Notes: generated by a model not told the origin, from the letters alone. Shown: positions 10,397-21,673, numbered from the stretch's first letter. The stretch is DNA of 64,000 nt from Bartonella grahamii subsp. shimonis (GCF_036327415.1 NZ_CP123961.1:744001-808000); one strand, 5' to 3'. Numbers and translations are program-made.

Positions 10397-10421
10397 ATAC
10401 AACCTATGTCATAGGTTGTAT
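10397..10421. promoter_or_regulatory. 25-base perfect palindrome
   Basis: Arms atacaacctatg / cataggttgtat flank a single central base. As RNA it would form an 11-bp stem with a 3-base loop. It lies about 360 bases before waaA. There is no T-run, so it could be a protein-binding site, a terminator relic or a transposon scar. Confidence 0.4.
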
Positions 10422-10778
10422 GGTATTTATCATTTATATTTCCAAAATTATAATCGGCTGAAATATAGTCTTGTTATTTTTGAGTAAGATTTTTTATAGG
10501 GCGCAGAATGAAGTGATAAAATCGATATAAGTGACAAAATTTCATTAAAAGAGATTTTAATAATGTGTATATGCTATTTCTATAGGAAAATTTAAAAAAT
10601 ATGGCGATAAAATTGCGTTTTTTGTCCTTTATGTATTAAATTTTCTTAGTGGTTAAGCGTTTTTTATTCAAGAAATGGGTGATATTAAAAAAATATGGAT
10701 GGAACCAATAGTGTTGATGAATTTTTTAACAAAATAAGCATATAGATATCTTAAAATAGCTGGATGAGGTGATTTTAA

Positions 10779-12101
10779 ATGGTAGAATTAAAGGCACATA
10801 CGGCTCTTTTAAGCTATCGGATGATTGGTTTTTGCTTATGGCCTGTTATTCCTTTTTATTTGTTCTTTCGTGCTATTCGTGGAAAAGAAGAGTGGTGTCG
10901 CAAAAAAGAGCGTTTAGGTAAAAGTTCTCATGTACGCCCCCAAGGTTCGTTAGTTTGGTTACATGCAGCAAGTGTTGGGGAAACACTTGCACTTCTTCCA
11001 CTTATAAGTTATATTTTATCATTGAAAATCAATGTGTTAATTACAACTGGGACTGTGACGTCTTCTACTCTTGTTAAAAAACATTTTGGTAATAGGTTGA
11101 TTCATCAATATGCTCCTTTGGATTTAGATTTTGCAGTGCGCCGTTTTATTCGTCATTGGAAGCCTGATCTCGTCTTGATTTGTGAATCAGAAATTTGGCC
11201 TCTTCGTATTAAAGAACTTGCAAAAATGCGTATTCCGCAGATTTTGGTTAATGCCCATATGTCTGAACGTTCTTTTAAAGCTTGGCAAAAACGACGCGTT
11301 TTTGCCAAACATATTTTTAAGGATATTGATTTGGCGATTGGTCAAAACGAAAGAGATGTAGCTTATTACCATACACTTGGCGTAAAATCTGTTACGTTTT
11401 CTGGTAATCTTAAGGCTGATGTTTTTTTGGTTGAAAATCAAGCATTGCTTGCACGTTATCGTAATGCTATCGGCAATCGCCCAGTTTGGGCAGCTGTGTC
11501 AACGCATGAAGGGGAAGAGGAGATAGCTTTTGAGGTCCATAAGATTGTTAAAAATTATTTGCCAGATTTATTAACAATTATTGTGCCTCGTCATCCTGAA
11601 CGTTCAGAAGATCTTATCAGAAAATGTGACAATAAGGGCTTACGTTTTATTCGTAGGAGTAGAGATGCTGTTCCAAACATGAATACTGATATTTTATGGG
11701 GAGATACAATTGGAGAAATGGGACTTTTTCTTCGCTTATCGAAAGTTTCTTTCGTTGGTAAGTCGTTATGTGGAAATGGTGGACACAATCCATTGGAATT
11801 GGCTTTGCTTGGTTCCGCTATTTTGACAGGGCCCCATGTTTCAAATTTTCAAGAGATGTTCGAACAATTTTTAACGCATGATGCAGCATATATGGTTCAA
11901 GATACAAAACAGCTTGCTATTCAGGTGTATAAGCTTTTAACAAATGAAACATTGCGACAAGAAATGGTTGATAAGGCTTATGAAGTGGCAACAGGTATGG
12001 CAGGTGCACTTGAGCGCACATTAAAGATTTTAGATCCATTTTTACAACCCCTTGTAATACAAACAGGTTTACGTCAGCGTCAGGGTAGATATGCATATTA
12101 G
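10779..12101 (+). CDS. waaA: 3-deoxy-D-manno-octulosonic acid (Kdo) transferase
   Basis: 440-residue GT30 glycosyltransferase that transfers Kdo from CMP-Kdo to lipid IVA on the cytoplasmic face of the inner membrane. A hydrophobic N-terminal anchor covers about residues 14-30. The N-lobe carries WLHAASVGE, with the family's catalytic Glu, and the C-lobe carries GNGGHNPLE, the nucleotide-sugar binding signature. GAGGTGA precedes ATG 10779. The stop overlaps lpxK by 11 bases, so the two lipid A-core genes are co-translated. Confidence 0.95.
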   Translation: MVELKAHTALLSYRMIGFCLWPVIPFYLFFRAIRGKEEWCRKKERLGKSSHVRPQGSLVWLHAASVGETLALLPLISYILSLKINVLITTGTVTSSTLVKKHFGNRLIHQYAPLDLDFAVRRFIRHWKPDLVLICESEIWPLRIKELAKMRIPQILVNAHMSERSFKAWQKRRVFAKHIFKDIDLAIGQNERDVAYYHTLGVKSVTFSGNLKADVFLVENQALLARYRNAIGNRPVWAAVSTHEGEEEIAFEVHKIVKNYLPDLLTIIVPRHPERSEDLIRKCDNKGLRFIRRSRDAVPNMNTDILWGDTIGEMGLFLRLSKVSFVGKSLCGNGGHNPLELALLGSAILTGPHVSNFQEMFEQFLTHDAAYMVQDTKQLAIQVYKLLTNETLRQEMVDKAYEVATGMAGALERTLKILDPFLQPLVIQTGLRQRQGRYAY

Positions 12102-13134
12102 CGCCCCCCATTTTTGGTGGAAAAATAAAAGCTTTTTGCGTTTTGTATTAGCTCCAGTTTCATGGGGGTATGGTTATTTTTCAAGTCGTTTTATGGCAAG
12201 ACAGCCTCCTATGATTGATCTGCCAGTTTTGTGTATTGGAAATTTTACATGTGGCGGTGCGGGTAAAACGCCAGTTGTTATTGCTTTTACCAAAGTGGCT
12301 AAAGAACTTGGTTTCGTACCTGGTATTGTATCACGTGGTTATGGTGGATCAGTTAAAGGGGTACATCTTGTAAATGAGAAAAATGATACTCCACACAATG
12401 TTGGAGATGAGGCACTTTTACTTGCACGGCATACTTTTGTAGCTGTATCACCTAATCGTTATGCAGCGGCACAACGGCTGAAAAAAGAGGGATGTAATCT
12501 TATTTTAATGGATGACGGATTTCAAAGTCGCCGTCTTTATATGGATTATACGTTACTCGTTGTTGATGCGATGCGCGGTTTTGGTAATGGAGCTGTCTTT
12601 CCAGCAGGACCTTTGCGCGTACCATTAAAAACGCAGTTTTCTTTTATGGATAGTGTTTTATTGATTGGTCACTCCGATTTGTCTGATAATGTTGCTTTTC
12701 TTGTTTCTCGTACCGGAAAGCCTTTATATCGTGCTCATCTTAAGGCAAGTGCCTCTGATGAGGTTTCAGGAAAATCATTTTTGGCATTTGCCGGTATTGG
12801 CAATCCAGATAAATTTTTTAAATCTATTAAAGAATTGTCTGGTTATGTGGTACAAACTTACGTGTACCCAGACCACTATTTTTTCACAGATAAAAATTTA
12901 AAAAGCCTTATACAAAAGGCTAAAATGCACAATTTATGGCTAGCAACAACAGCTAAAGATTATATCCGTATACAGACAATTCACACGCAAAAAGATTTGA
13001 AAAATCTTATTGTCTTTGATGTGAATGTCGATTTTGTTCAAAAAGATTTCTGTCGTATGGTCCTTGAGGAGGTCATGACCCGCTTTAGAAAACGTTCCCT
13101 TGAATTTTCTTTTCTAAAAAACGGCAAAGGCTAA
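12091..13134 (+). CDS. lpxK: Tetraacyldisaccharide 4'-kinase LpxK
   Basis: 347-residue P-loop kinase that phosphorylates the 4' position of the lipid A disaccharide precursor to give lipid IVA. The Walker A-type motif is [11 protein letters not shown] at residues 50-60, followed by SRGYGG and the characteristic MDDGFQ segment near residue 145. An N-terminal membrane-associated helix precedes the motif. It directly follows and overlaps waaA and appears intact. Confidence 0.95.
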   Translation: MHISAPHFWWKNKSFLRFVLAPVSWGYGYFSSRFMARQPPMIDLPVLCIGNFTCGGAGKTPVVIAFTKVAKELGFVPGIVSRGYGGSVKGVHLVNEKNDTPHNVGDEALLLARHTFVAVSPNRYAAAQRLKKEGCNLILMDDGFQSRRLYMDYTLLVVDAMRGFGNGAVFPAGPLRVPLKTQFSFMDSVLLIGHSDLSDNVAFLVSRTGKPLYRAHLKASASDEVSGKSFLAFAGIGNPDKFFKSIKELSGYVVQTYVYPDHYFFTDKNLKSLIQKAKMHNLWLATTAKDYIRIQTIHTQKDLKNLIVFDVNVDFVQKDFCRMVLEEVMTRFRKRSLEFSFLKNGKG

Positions 13135-13153
13135 ATTTATAGCTTTTGAGGGT

Positions 13154-13390
13154 TTATTTTTCTTTTGTTTTTAACAATTGCTTGAGATATGGGTTGCATT
13201 CAAGTTCGCGCTGATAGGAGATTTCACAACTGGCATATGCTTCTTGGCGGAGATGATTCCAATATTTTAAATCATCTATAGGAATTTTTTGTCCGCTAAC
13301 AGCACAAATGGTGTAGGTCCCATATTCTATAATATCATATCCATTATTAGAATAATGAATTTTTGCTTCGCGTTGACGGTCGGAAAACAT
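13154..13390 (-). CDS. DUF2093 family protein
   Basis: 78 residues, convergent with lpxK. It matches the small DUF2093 family in composition and layout: EAKIHYSNNGYDIIEYGTYTICAVSGQKIPIDDLKYWN, then a charged tail. In Hyphomicrobiales DUF2093 commonly sits between lpxK and mutL, exactly as here. The function is unknown. Confidence 0.85.
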   Translation of the reverse strand: MFSDRQREAKIHYSNNGYDIIEYGTYTICAVSGQKIPIDDLKYWNHLRQEAYASCEISYQRELECNPYLKQLLKTKEK

Positions 13391-13497
13391 TGTAATTCCT
13401 TTTACTAATACAAGAGATTCAAGAAAAGTGCCATAAGATATATTATAAAGTCGAGAGTAAATTAAAAAATATTTTTCTTGTCAAAATGATTAAGAGT

Positions 13498-15336
13498 TTA
13501 TTTTCTGCCAAAAAGCCGTTCTATATCTGCCAATTTGAGTTCAATATAAGTAGGGCGTCCATGATTACATGTACTTGTATTAGGTGTTGCCTCTATTTGT
13601 CGTAATAGTGTGTTCATTTCTTCGGGGCGTAAAAGGCGCCCTGACCGTATTGAACCGTGACAAGCCATAGTTGCTGCAACATAATCAAGCATCGCTTTTA
13701 AATTGTTTGTTGTATCATACTCAGCGGCCTCATCTGCGAGATCTTTAATAAGGGCTTGTACATTGATCTCTCCTAACATGGAAGGTGTTTCACGCACAAC
13801 GATTGCTCCGGGTCCAAATGGCTCTATTCCTAATCCAAATTTTTGCAAAGCAGCTTTGTGCGTTAAAAGGCATGTTGCATCCTCTTCAGAGAGTTCTACA
13901 ATTTCAGGAATAAGTAATAACTGTGAAGGAAGCGGTTTGGAATAAAGTGCATTTTTGAGTGCTTCATAAACCAATCGTTCGTGAGCTGCATGCTGATCGA
14001 CAATGATCAAACTATCTTGAGTTTGGGCGATAATATAGTTTTTATGGATTTGTGCTTTAGCTGCTCCTAATGGGTAAGATAACTCTTCTGATGAAGGTGT
14101 CGTGCTTGGAATGTATGCATCCCCACTTGGTATATTTAAGCCCTCCATAATAGGAGTAGCATCTTCTTTTAAACCAAAAGAGCTGGTAATATCCAACGGT
14201 TTGTGAATCATTGAAGCGGCGGCAAAATGATGAGGCTGTGGGCTATAAGAAGAGGACTGGTGCGTGTTCTTAAAATTACCTAATGGTTGTTGTATTTGAA
14301 ATGCAGCTAGCGTTGCTTCAGAACGGGTTGAAGTAGGGCGAATACCAGATTGCTGCAATGCTTCACGAATAGCTCCAACGATCAAACTACGAATTAACCC
14401 TGGATCACGGAATCGCACATCAGCTTTAGCTGGATGTACATTAACATCTACCTCAGCAGGTGGGAGATCAATAAAAAGAATAGCGACAGGATAACGATCT
14501 CGTGTTATGACATCAGCATAAGCGCCTCGGATAGCTCCCCATAGAAATTTATCACGCACGGGACGCCCATTAACATAAGCAAATTGATGAAGGCTGTTAT
14601 TTCGGTTGAAAGATGGCAAACAGGCAAAACCCGTTAAGCGTACTGCTTCGCGTTCAGCATTCAGTGCGATGCTATTAGGCGCGAATTCTTTTCCCATAAT
14701 TTGCGTAATACGTTGTAATTGTCCTTGAATATTATTTTCTGTAGCAGGTAGTTCCATAGATGTTCTGTCGAGTCCTGAAAGAGAAAAGCGGATATGTGGA
14801 AATGCGATAGCAATTCGCTTAATCATATCGCTAATAGCATTTGTTTCAGCTCGATCAGTTTTCATAAATTTTAATCGTGCCGGTGTGACAAAGAAAAGAT
14901 CACGAACTTCAACAATTGTTCCAAGATTTGCAGCAGCTGGTTTGGGTCCTACAATTTTTCCTGCAGTAACGGAAATTTCAGCAGCGTTCTCAGCACTTTT
15001 TGTTCGTGAAATGAGTTTAAGTTTAGCAACAGAACCAATAGAGGGGAGGGCTTCTCCTCTAAACCCAAGGAAGCAGATATTGTGTACGTCATCGGTAATC
15101 TTTGAGGTACAATGGCGAGAAATTGCTAAAGTTAATTGATCTGCAGGAATTCCATAACCATTATCACTCACCTTTATAAAATTTTTTCCACCATTTGCTA
15201 TAATAATTTCGATGCGTGTTGCACCAGCATCAATAGCGTTTTCAACAAGTTCTTTGACAACATTTGCAGGTCGTTCAATAACTTCACCAGCGGCGATTTG
15301 ATTAATAATATTTTCGCTAAGATGGCGTATAATCAT
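13498..15336 (-). CDS. mutL: DNA mismatch repair protein MutL
   Basis: 612 residues. The N-terminal GHKL ATPase has motif [14 protein letters not shown] (Glu32/Asn33), motif II DNGYGIP and motif [16 protein letters not shown]. The transducer domain includes [14 protein letters not shown]. The C-terminal dimerisation domain starts near residue 430 ([15 protein letters not shown]) and ends with [11 protein letters not shown] and [11 protein letters not shown]. The DQHAAHERL and CNHGRPT segments resemble parts of the metal site in endonuclease-type MutL; Alphaproteobacteria generally lack MutH, so intrinsic nicking activity is plausible. Length is normal. Confidence 0.95.
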   Translation of the reverse strand: MIIRHLSENIINQIAAGEVIERPANVVKELVENAIDAGATRIEIIIANGGKNFIKVSDNGYGIPADQLTLAISRHCTSKITDDVHNICFLGFRGEALPSIGSVAKLKLISRTKSAENAAEISVTAGKIVGPKPAAANLGTIVEVRDLFFVTPARLKFMKTDRAETNAISDMIKRIAIAFPHIRFSLSGLDRTSMELPATENNIQGQLQRITQIMGKEFAPNSIALNAEREAVRLTGFACLPSFNRNNSLHQFAYVNGRPVRDKFLWGAIRGAYADVITRDRYPVAILFIDLPPAEVDVNVHPAKADVRFRDPGLIRSLIVGAIREALQQSGIRPTSTRSEATLAAFQIQQPLGNFKNTHQSSSYSPQPHHFAAASMIHKPLDITSSFGLKEDATPIMEGLNIPSGDAYIPSTTPSSEELSYPLGAAKAQIHKNYIIAQTQDSLIIVDQHAAHERLVYEALKNALYSKPLPSQLLLIPEIVELSEEDATCLLTHKAALQKFGLGIEPFGPGAIVVRETPSMLGEINVQALIKDLADEAAEYDTTNNLKAMLDYVAATMACHGSIRSGRLLRPEEMNTLLRQIEATPNTSTCNHGRPTYIELKLADIERLFGRK

Positions 15337-15618
15337 AATAAATTCTAACAGGAATCTTAAGGCTTTTTATAGAAAATTATGATAACATTATTTGCGCGAC
15401 ATTCAAGAATAAGAGAGTATGGAAGGCATTATTTTTACAATACCTCCTATTTTATTTTAAAAAGAAGAAAAGAGTTCCTCACCATTCGAAGTATTTTATT
15501 TTATGTTAACAAATCGGTTGGAAAAAACAGAAAAAATAGTTTTTATTACCTTAAAATAGCTTGCACCAATTTATCATCTAGGTCAAAAAAGAAACAATGA
15601 GAAAAGGGAAGGCAATAT

Positions 15619-16707
15619 ATGACGCGTATAAGCGGTATTTTAGCAGATAGTGATATACAAGCTTTGATTGAGAATAATTTTCTCAAGGCTCAATATCCGT
15701 TTGATAGATCTCAAATACAACCAGCAAGCCTTGATCTTCGTTTAGGGGAGAAAGCTTATCGTATACGTGCTTCTTTTATGCCGGGACCTGATACAAAAGT
15801 TTTGGATAAGCTTGAACGGTTAAAGTTGCATGAGTTTGATTTACGAGACGGGGCCGTTTTGGAAACGGGGTGTGTTTATATTGTTCCTCTTTTGGAAAGT
15901 TTGGCTTTACCAGAGTTTTTATCTGCTGTTGCCAATCCCAAAAGTTCAACAGGCAGATTAGATATTTTTACACGTGTCATTACGGATAATGCTCAGGAGT
16001 TTGATAAAATTTGTGCTGGTTATCATGGTCCACTTTATTTGGAAATTAGTCCACGTACATTTCCAATTTTGGTGCATAAAGGCTCACATTTATCACAGCT
16101 TCGGTTTAGAAAAGGGCAAAGTTATTTAAATGAAATTGAGTTGCACACTTTGCAAAAGCAAGAAATACTGATATCGGAGAATCTTCCTAATATTAGCGTT
16201 GGTGGTATTGGTCTTTCCATTAATTTAAAGGGAGACGAAAACGGGCTTATAGGTTATCGTGGTAAACATCATACAAGTGTTATTGATATTGATAAACGTG
16301 CTGTTGCCCACGTTTTAGATTTTTGGGAACCTCTTTTTGATCGTGGTCAAAGGGAGTTGGTTCTTGATCCTGATGAATTTTACATTTTAGTTTCACGAGA
16401 GTCTGTTCATGTGCCTCCACTTTATGCCGCAGAAATGACTCCTTTTGATCCTTTAGTGGGTGAGTTTAGGGTGCATTATGCAGGCTTTTTTGATCCAGGA
16501 TTTGGGCATAAGGAGGCGGGTGGAAAAGGGGCAAGAGCGGTTTTAGAAGTGCGGAGCCATGAAGTTCCTTTTATCTTAGAGCATGGTCAAATGATTGGCC
16601 GTTTGGTCTATGAGCATATGCTGAATCGGCCTTCAACCCTTTATGGGCATGATGTTGGATCACATTATCAAGCACAGGGGTTAAAGTTGTCCAAGCATTT
16701 TAAATGA
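15619..16707 (+). CDS. dcd: 2'-deoxycytidine 5'-triphosphate deaminase, long alphaproteobacterial form
   Basis: 362 residues, about twice the classic dCTP deaminase, as is usual in Hyphomicrobiales. The first half has the dUTPase/DCD-fold segment IQPASLDLRLGEKAYRIRAS and ANPKSSTGRLDIFTRVI. The second half repeats the fold, with VHYAGFFDPGFGHKEAGGKGARAVLEVRSHEVPF. It deaminates dCTP to dUTP for dTMP synthesis. Within the tail, EHGQMIGRLVYEHM is the conserved strand near the active site. The gene stands alone; a weak GGAAGG precedes the ATG. Confidence 0.9.
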   Translation: MTRISGILADSDIQALIENNFLKAQYPFDRSQIQPASLDLRLGEKAYRIRASFMPGPDTKVLDKLERLKLHEFDLRDGAVLETGCVYIVPLLESLALPEFLSAVANPKSSTGRLDIFTRVITDNAQEFDKICAGYHGPLYLEISPRTFPILVHKGSHLSQLRFRKGQSYLNEIELHTLQKQEILISENLPNISVGGIGLSINLKGDENGLIGYRGKHHTSVIDIDKRAVAHVLDFWEPLFDRGQRELVLDPDEFYILVSRESVHVPPLYAAEMTPFDPLVGEFRVHYAGFFDPGFGHKEAGGKGARAVLEVRSHEVPFILEHGQMIGRLVYEHMLNRPSTLYGHDVGSHYQAQGLKLSKHFK

Positions 16708-17840
16708 GTTGGAAACTACGAATTTTGATAACATGTATACAGAAAGTGTATTTTGGATAAAAGAAAATTTTTTTCTTCGCAAAACCAGCGCCATTCATTC
16801 TATTTTTAGTTTCCAAAGTTATTGCATCCCTTGCATTTGAGAAGATATGAGAGGCATTTTTACTTATTTTTTCAAGAGGTTGTATCTCTACGAACTCCGT
16901 TTATAATGTGCAAAAGAATAGTTTTGATTATTTCATCATGAAAGAATTTTACTATATTCACTATGTTATTCATATTTATTATTATAATAAATCAATAAGG
17001 TACTAAAATTCAATATAACAGTAGTGTATTCGCTTTTCAAAGTAAATATGCGAGATTAGATGCTGCTTATTGACTCCATTTTTCTAGGGCTCAAATGACC
17101 AGTATATTTTATTTCGTATAAAAATTATCCTTAAGGGCCAATAAATAAGTTTTGCACTACAGTTTAGTAACAATTTTTTCAATAAACATTGTTCTAATTT
17201 TAGTAACTCATTTATAGCCTCAAGATATAATATTGCTTGAAAATTATTCAATTAAATATGGAGAGCTTCTATTAGTATGAACATTAAAAGTTTTTTATGC
17301 TTTATGTGAATTAGGCACTGTATATTTTTATAAACTTTCATGAATAAGTAACAGGTCTCAGTTTTGAATATTGATATAAGAAGATTTCTGGATGTATGCG
17401 ACAGCTTTATTTCCAGTATTAATAAAGGATTTTTTCATCTTTTGGGGAAGATTATGGTTTATACTTAATGACTATAGGCTCTATATTCTTATAACCGATA
17501 CTGTAAGGACCTTTGGAGGGAGAAAAGACTTTAAATCATAACTAATTAAGCTGCGGAGCAATCGCTTTCAAAGAGGTATTCATTTAAAGAGAGTATAATA
17601 TTTCAATTGCACATGAACAATATATGAGTAAATACGTTATGAATGATACCCCATACTGTGAGATTTTAAATTTGGACAAGAAAAATAAAGACATTGTTTT
17701 TATCAATTAGTTTTTTTAGAAAATTGCAATCTCTGTTGCTTCTATCTATTCAATAGAGCGTTTTGGGAGAATATAGAATAGGTAGTACACGGATTTGCCT
17801 TTATGCGTTTTAGGATGTCTTCTCTTTTCATTTAGGAACA
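16708..17840. other. 1.1-kb gene-poor gap
   Basis: It holds dispersed-repeat copy D near its start. The remaining ~900 bases are AT-rich with no coding frame I recognise. The lldD promoter should lie near the right end. Confidence 0.5.
16795..16945. repeat. Degenerate dispersed intergenic repeat, copy D (right half)
   Basis: It matches the right half of copy A: 'ttccaaagttattgcatccc', 'catttgagaagatatgagag', 'gcatttttacttatttttt', 'cgtttataatgtgcaaaag' and 'ttttgattat' follow the order of about 1065-1190. It is noncoding. Confidence 0.5.
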
Positions 17841-19001
17841 ATGGTGCCATCAATGATTATTTCTTCAACACTTGATTATCGTAAGGCAGCAAAGCGTCGT
17901 CTTCCTCCCTTTCTTTTTCATTATATTGATGGTGGGGCTTATGCTGAAGAAACGATGCGACATAATTGTACAGATCTTCAAGCACTTGCACTGCGTCAAA
18001 GGATTCTAAGGCAAGTTGGTGAAGTTGATCTTTCAATCAAGCTTTTTGATCAGACACTTGATTTACCGATTGTACTTGCACCTGTTGGGCTAACGGGCAT
18101 GTATGCACGTCGTGGAGAGGTAAAAGCAGCGCGTGCCGCAGCGGCAAAAGGGATTCCTTTTACTTTATCCTCTGTTTCAGTTTGTCCCATTGCGGAAGTT
18201 CAAGAAGCGGTTGGAGGTGCATTTTGGTTTCAACTTTATGTTCTCAAAGATCGCGGTTTCATGCGTGATGTACTAGAACGGGCTTGGTTAGCTGGTGTAC
18301 GCACGTTGGTGTTTACAGTTGATATGTCAGTTCCTGGTGCACGTTATCGTGATGCGCATTCAGGGATGTCTGGTCCTTATGCTGGATTACGTCGTTTTTT
18401 ACAAGCTTTTACTCATCCATATTGGGCTTGGAACGTTGGTGTTATGGGGCGTCCCCATGATCTTGGAAATGTCTCCACTTATCTCAAAAAGAAAATTGCG
18501 TTGGATGATTACGTTGGTTGGCTTGGAACAAATTTTGATCCATCAATTGGTTGGCATGATCTACAATGGATTCGCAATTTTTGGAAAGGAAAAATGATTT
18601 TGAAAGGTATTCTTGATCCAGAAGATGCACGAGAAGCAGTAAAATTTGGTGCGGATGGTATTGTTGTTTCTAATCACGGCGGACGTCAGCTTGATGGTGT
18701 ATTATCAACAACACGAGCGTTGCCTGCAATTGTGGATGCTGTAAAGGATCATTTGACTATTTTAGTGGACTCAGGTGTTCGTTCTGGTCTTGATGTTGTA
18801 CGCATGATAGCACAAGGTGCGGATGCTGTTATGATTGGCCGTGCTTTTGTTTATGCGCTTGCAGCAGCAGGTAAGAAAGGTGTTATGCACCTCCTTGATC
18901 TTTTTGCCAATGAAATGCGGGTAGCTATGACACTGACCGGTACTCAGACAATTAAAGATATTACACGAAAAAGTTTAGTAAATATAGATGTTTTTAAGTA
19001 A
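17841..19001 (+). CDS. lldD: FMN-dependent L-lactate dehydrogenase
   Basis: 386-residue alpha-hydroxy-acid oxidase TIM barrel that oxidises L-lactate to pyruvate and feeds electrons to the respiratory chain at the inner membrane. The FMN/active-site signature [10 protein letters not shown] is intact, with the catalytic base His279. The N-terminal segment [20 protein letters not shown] is typical of LldD. Start: ATG 17841 has AGGA only 3 bases away; the family N-terminus would fit ATG 17853 (MIISS) better, so the true start is uncertain by 4 codons. Confidence 0.93.
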   Translation: MVPSMIISSTLDYRKAAKRRLPPFLFHYIDGGAYAEETMRHNCTDLQALALRQRILRQVGEVDLSIKLFDQTLDLPIVLAPVGLTGMYARRGEVKAARAAAAKGIPFTLSSVSVCPIAEVQEAVGGAFWFQLYVLKDRGFMRDVLERAWLAGVRTLVFTVDMSVPGARYRDAHSGMSGPYAGLRRFLQAFTHPYWAWNVGVMGRPHDLGNVSTYLKKKIALDDYVGWLGTNFDPSIGWHDLQWIRNFWKGKMILKGILDPEDAREAVKFGADGIVVSNHGGRQLDGVLSTTRALPAIVDAVKDHLTILVDSGVRSGLDVVRMIAQGADAVMIGRAFVYALAAAGKKGVMHLLDLFANEMRVAMTLTGTQTIKDITRKSLVNIDVFK

Positions 19002-19042
19002 TGAAAGCAATATGTTATACTGCTTTTAGAAGAAGAAAGTCT

Positions 19043-19128
19043 TTTTATAGAGGAGCATAATTATATATTTTACAAATATATTGACAATTAAAGTTAAATA
19101 GAAAATATCAAAAAGCTCCTCTATAAAA
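19043..19128. terminator. Inverted repeat after lldD
   Basis: Two perfect 14-base arms (ttttatagaggagc at 19043-19056 and its complement at 19115-19128) flank a 58-base AT-rich spacer, 41 bases after the lldD stop. It could end lldD transcription or be the remains of a small mobile element. Confidence 0.35.
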
Positions 19129-19240
19129 TCACAGAAAATACTCAATAACTACAATAATATTAAAGAAAAAATCTTAATAATAAATACAAAAAACACTAAT
19201 AACATTGTATACATCTTTTATTTACTTTTAAAAGCTCATT

Positions 19241-19326
19241 CTATGGATAAAAAGGAACAAGCGCTGATATTAAAGGTAAAACAACTGTTGATATAGAAAA
19301 AATAATATAAATAATGCTGTGAGCAT
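19241..19326 (-). pseudogene. Small hydrophobic peptide gene with a one-base slip
   Basis: A near-ideal GGAGGT lies 4 bases before ATG 19326. The frame encodes MLTALFILFF and then continues out of frame. Removing one T from the T-run restores a 28-residue hydrophobic peptide ending LISALVPFYP and TAG 19241. It looks like a single-TM peptide gene inactivated by homopolymer slippage. The family is unknown, and it could also be chance. Confidence 0.35.
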
Positions 19327-19834
19327 TTTAACCTCCAATGTATAAAAATTAAAATACAATATGTTAATTACACATTTCCCACATTAGCATAAAATATAAA
19401 TTTATAAACTTCATTTAGTTTTATTTTAATATGGAATAATATTAATTATGACATATAAATAAAATCATTAAAAATGTCAATACGTATTTATTACAATATA
19501 TAATTATAATAAAAACTAATCATAATAAGTAATATTTCTATAATCTATATATTATTTATATTAAGTTTATTGAATAATATATTATATGGATATGATGTTG
19601 TTTTTTATGGAGTACGTTTTTAAGCAATGAAAAAACCATACTATCTTTAAAAAAGCTCGTTTACTGAGAGCGAGACTGCGTGAATTAATGTGTTTTTCTT
19701 TCTTATTTTCTTGCATCCTCAATGATTTATGATGTTTTTGAACTGACAGGCATGTTAGGAAACAGTTGAATATTTTTTGTATAGCATGTCATTGCTAACA
19801 CTATTTATGCTTTCTCGATTGATTTCATAATTTG

Positions 19835-20335
19835 TTAAACATCCAGTTTGTTTTTATTACAGATGGGGTCATCTGATATTCCTAATGATACAAATTGGCA
19901 TAGAATGTTTTGTTCCATAAGCAATTTAACAATTGCATCTCCAAGCTTCTCCATTGATACTATGCTCTTCACAGACAACAACAGATTGGTTAGATTGGCA
20001 TAACTCTAGCACAGATATATTATCTAAAGGTCGAATTGTTGGCATACTTGTAAGCGTTGGGTAACTTCATGTTTTTTGAAGCTCTTCAGCAGCATCAAGA
20101 CAAATCTGAATAGTTTCTTTAATAGCAAGTAAGAGAACATCTTTTCCCTTTTATAAAAGAAGTTTTGCTGATATCAATTTTTGAAGCATTTTTATGAATA
20201 TTCATAACAGCGCGCTTTCCTAAACATATATAAACGGGTATAGGATTACTCAGAGTAGAAAGAATTACAGTTTCCACTTGATCGAATTACTCTCATAAGT
20301 GATTGGATAATATTCACTTTATCGCTGAATAAAAA
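19835..20335 (-). pseudogene. Transketolase C-terminal subunit, decayed
   Basis: On the minus strand several frames carry consecutive pieces of a transketolase C-terminal-type subunit: FDQVETVILSTLSNPIPVYI-C-L-G-K-R-A-V-M, then DVLLLAIKETIQICLDAAEE, then PTIRPLDNISVLELCQSNQS-V-V-V-C-E-E-H-S-I-N-G, then EKLGDAIVKLLMEQNI and a stop at 19835. PTIRPLD and VCEEHS are hallmark segments of this domain. At least three frameshifts separate them. It was probably a split transketolase (paired N- and C-terminal subunits); no N-terminal partner is visible. Confidence 0.75.
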
Positions 20336-20535
20336 AGAAAAGTTTTTCTCTCTTTAAATAGAGGATGGGTTGTCATTTAGCCAATGGGAATAGTTTGCGA
20401 GCAATTTGTTCGATGCAAGACAACTTAACATTGCAGTCATTTTTATCACTTGAAGCTGTGAAAAGAAGGCTAAGATAGATGAAAGGATGTAAAAAATAAT
20501 AGATACATTTTAGGATAAAAAATTATAATTCTGCT

Positions 20536-21156
20536 AATTCCACACCAGTTGCTGCTGATATTGGTGACAAAAGGAATTTGACCAAAAAATTATCAAAATT
20601 ATTGAGAACATTTTTCATAGTATGCACACTGAACCTTTTGTCGGCATGGGTGGGATTTTCTTTGAGCAGAAATTGATTCTATTCGCTGAAATCAGCAATA
20701 ATCTCTCAGGGAAGTCGTAAACTTTTTGGAGATGTTGCAACGCCACTATCGTCCTTTTATGAAAAATATTAGCGTTTCAGATGAGCAGCCGTGAAGAGTT
20801 TCAACGTTTAATACAGCAAAATCCAGAAACTCTCATGGATTTAGAATGGGCTTCAAGATTTTTATATTTACAGCGATTAAGTTTAGAGAGAAGATAATCG
20901 TACGGTGAGAGTTGAAAGCCTTCGTAGCGCGTGGGCTTAAAGCTTTCCAATTTGAAGGTGTGCTAAAACTTATTTGCCGCTGTTTAGCAGGTGTTAGCAT
21001 TGAACATTTAAACTGGTCTGATTTTATTGTGCGTTATGATTGTCTAAAAACCTTGTTTTATCGTTCACCACTTTAATTGTGGTTCTGAAGGTTATTACAG
21101 AAAGGATTTTTATAAACGGGAAGATTATCAGCCGATGTCTAAGCTGCTTGCATAAA
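20536..21156 (+). pseudogene. Phage-type DNA adenine methylase (Dam), decayed
   Basis: Fragments in order: STPVAADIGDKRNLTKKLSK, then EPFVGMGGIFFEQ (motif I of Dam methylases), MSSREEFQRLIQQNPETLMD followed by LEWASRFLYLQRLS, then LAGVSIEHLNWSDFIVRYD and LKTLFYRSP (position of the DPPY catalytic motif, damaged to R-S-P-L), then GSEGYYRKDFYKREDYQPMS. The frame changes at least four times and in-frame stops occur. It once modified adenine, probably as part of the adjacent prophage. Confidence 0.8.
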
Positions 21157-21673
21157 TAAAAGGGAGGTTTCTTTTGTTTTTAAACAATATGCTAGAAAAT
21201 TCAAAAAAACTCCAGTTAATTTCATAAAAGAGGTTATACCATCTTATACAGATGGCCCTTCAAATAACACAATTGCTGGTAAGAAATGGGGCATCACCAA
21301 TTTTGATTTCTAAAAAAGAAACAATACGCATTAAAGAGTCTTTAACTTTGCAGACTTTTTGAGAATCCTTTCAGAATCTTTTGAAAAAAGTGAACTGATA
21401 GAAGATTTTCTATCAAAATAGAGAAATTTTTCTAGCAAGTTACGAATAAATCTAAAAATATATATTAAATATAAACAACAGTGCGATATGCGGGCAGACT
21501 GCGCTTTAGAAACAAGAATCAATTTGTATCAAGATGTGCAAGAGCATATTGATGTCTATAATCTTTTATGTTCCAATAAAAGAATTAAGAATTAAAGAAA
21601 AAATCTCAAATCAGAAATTAAAGGTGGTCTAAAAGGTGGACGAGAGGGGTGTTAAGAGAGGGCGATTCATCGG
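21157..21673. other. Gap before the integrase
   Basis: About 500 bases with one short protein-like stretch (KQYARKFKKTPVNF, about 21186-21310 on +) that ends at a stop. I do not recognise a family. The right end holds the 19-base direct repeat described separately. Confidence 0.35.
21621..21639 (+). repeat. 19-base direct repeat, left copy (possible att or integrase arm site)
   Basis: The sequence aaggtggtctaaaaggtgg occurs here, just upstream of the integrase, and again at 26610-26628, just inside tRNA-Thr. It is itself built from two near-repeats of aggtgg. The pair brackets the cryptic prophage, as expected for integrase arm sites or attachment-site remnants. Confidence 0.5.

Larger units (their letters stand above)
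9341..10778. other. 1.4-kb gap with fossils
   Basis: No intact gene. It holds dispersed-repeat copy C, a fossil of the restriction-gene 3' end and a 25-base palindrome, each listed separately. The rest (about 9880-10390 and 10430-10760) is AT-rich and featureless. In other Hyphomicrobiales DUF4170 is followed directly by the Kdo transferase gene, so this gap looks like an insertion that has decayed. Confidence 0.5.

Noticed and set aside
15379..15600. 73-codon frame between mutL and dcd
   Set aside because: Low-complexity, basic/Phe/Tyr composition typical of AT-rich noncoding DNA, and no ribosome-binding site.
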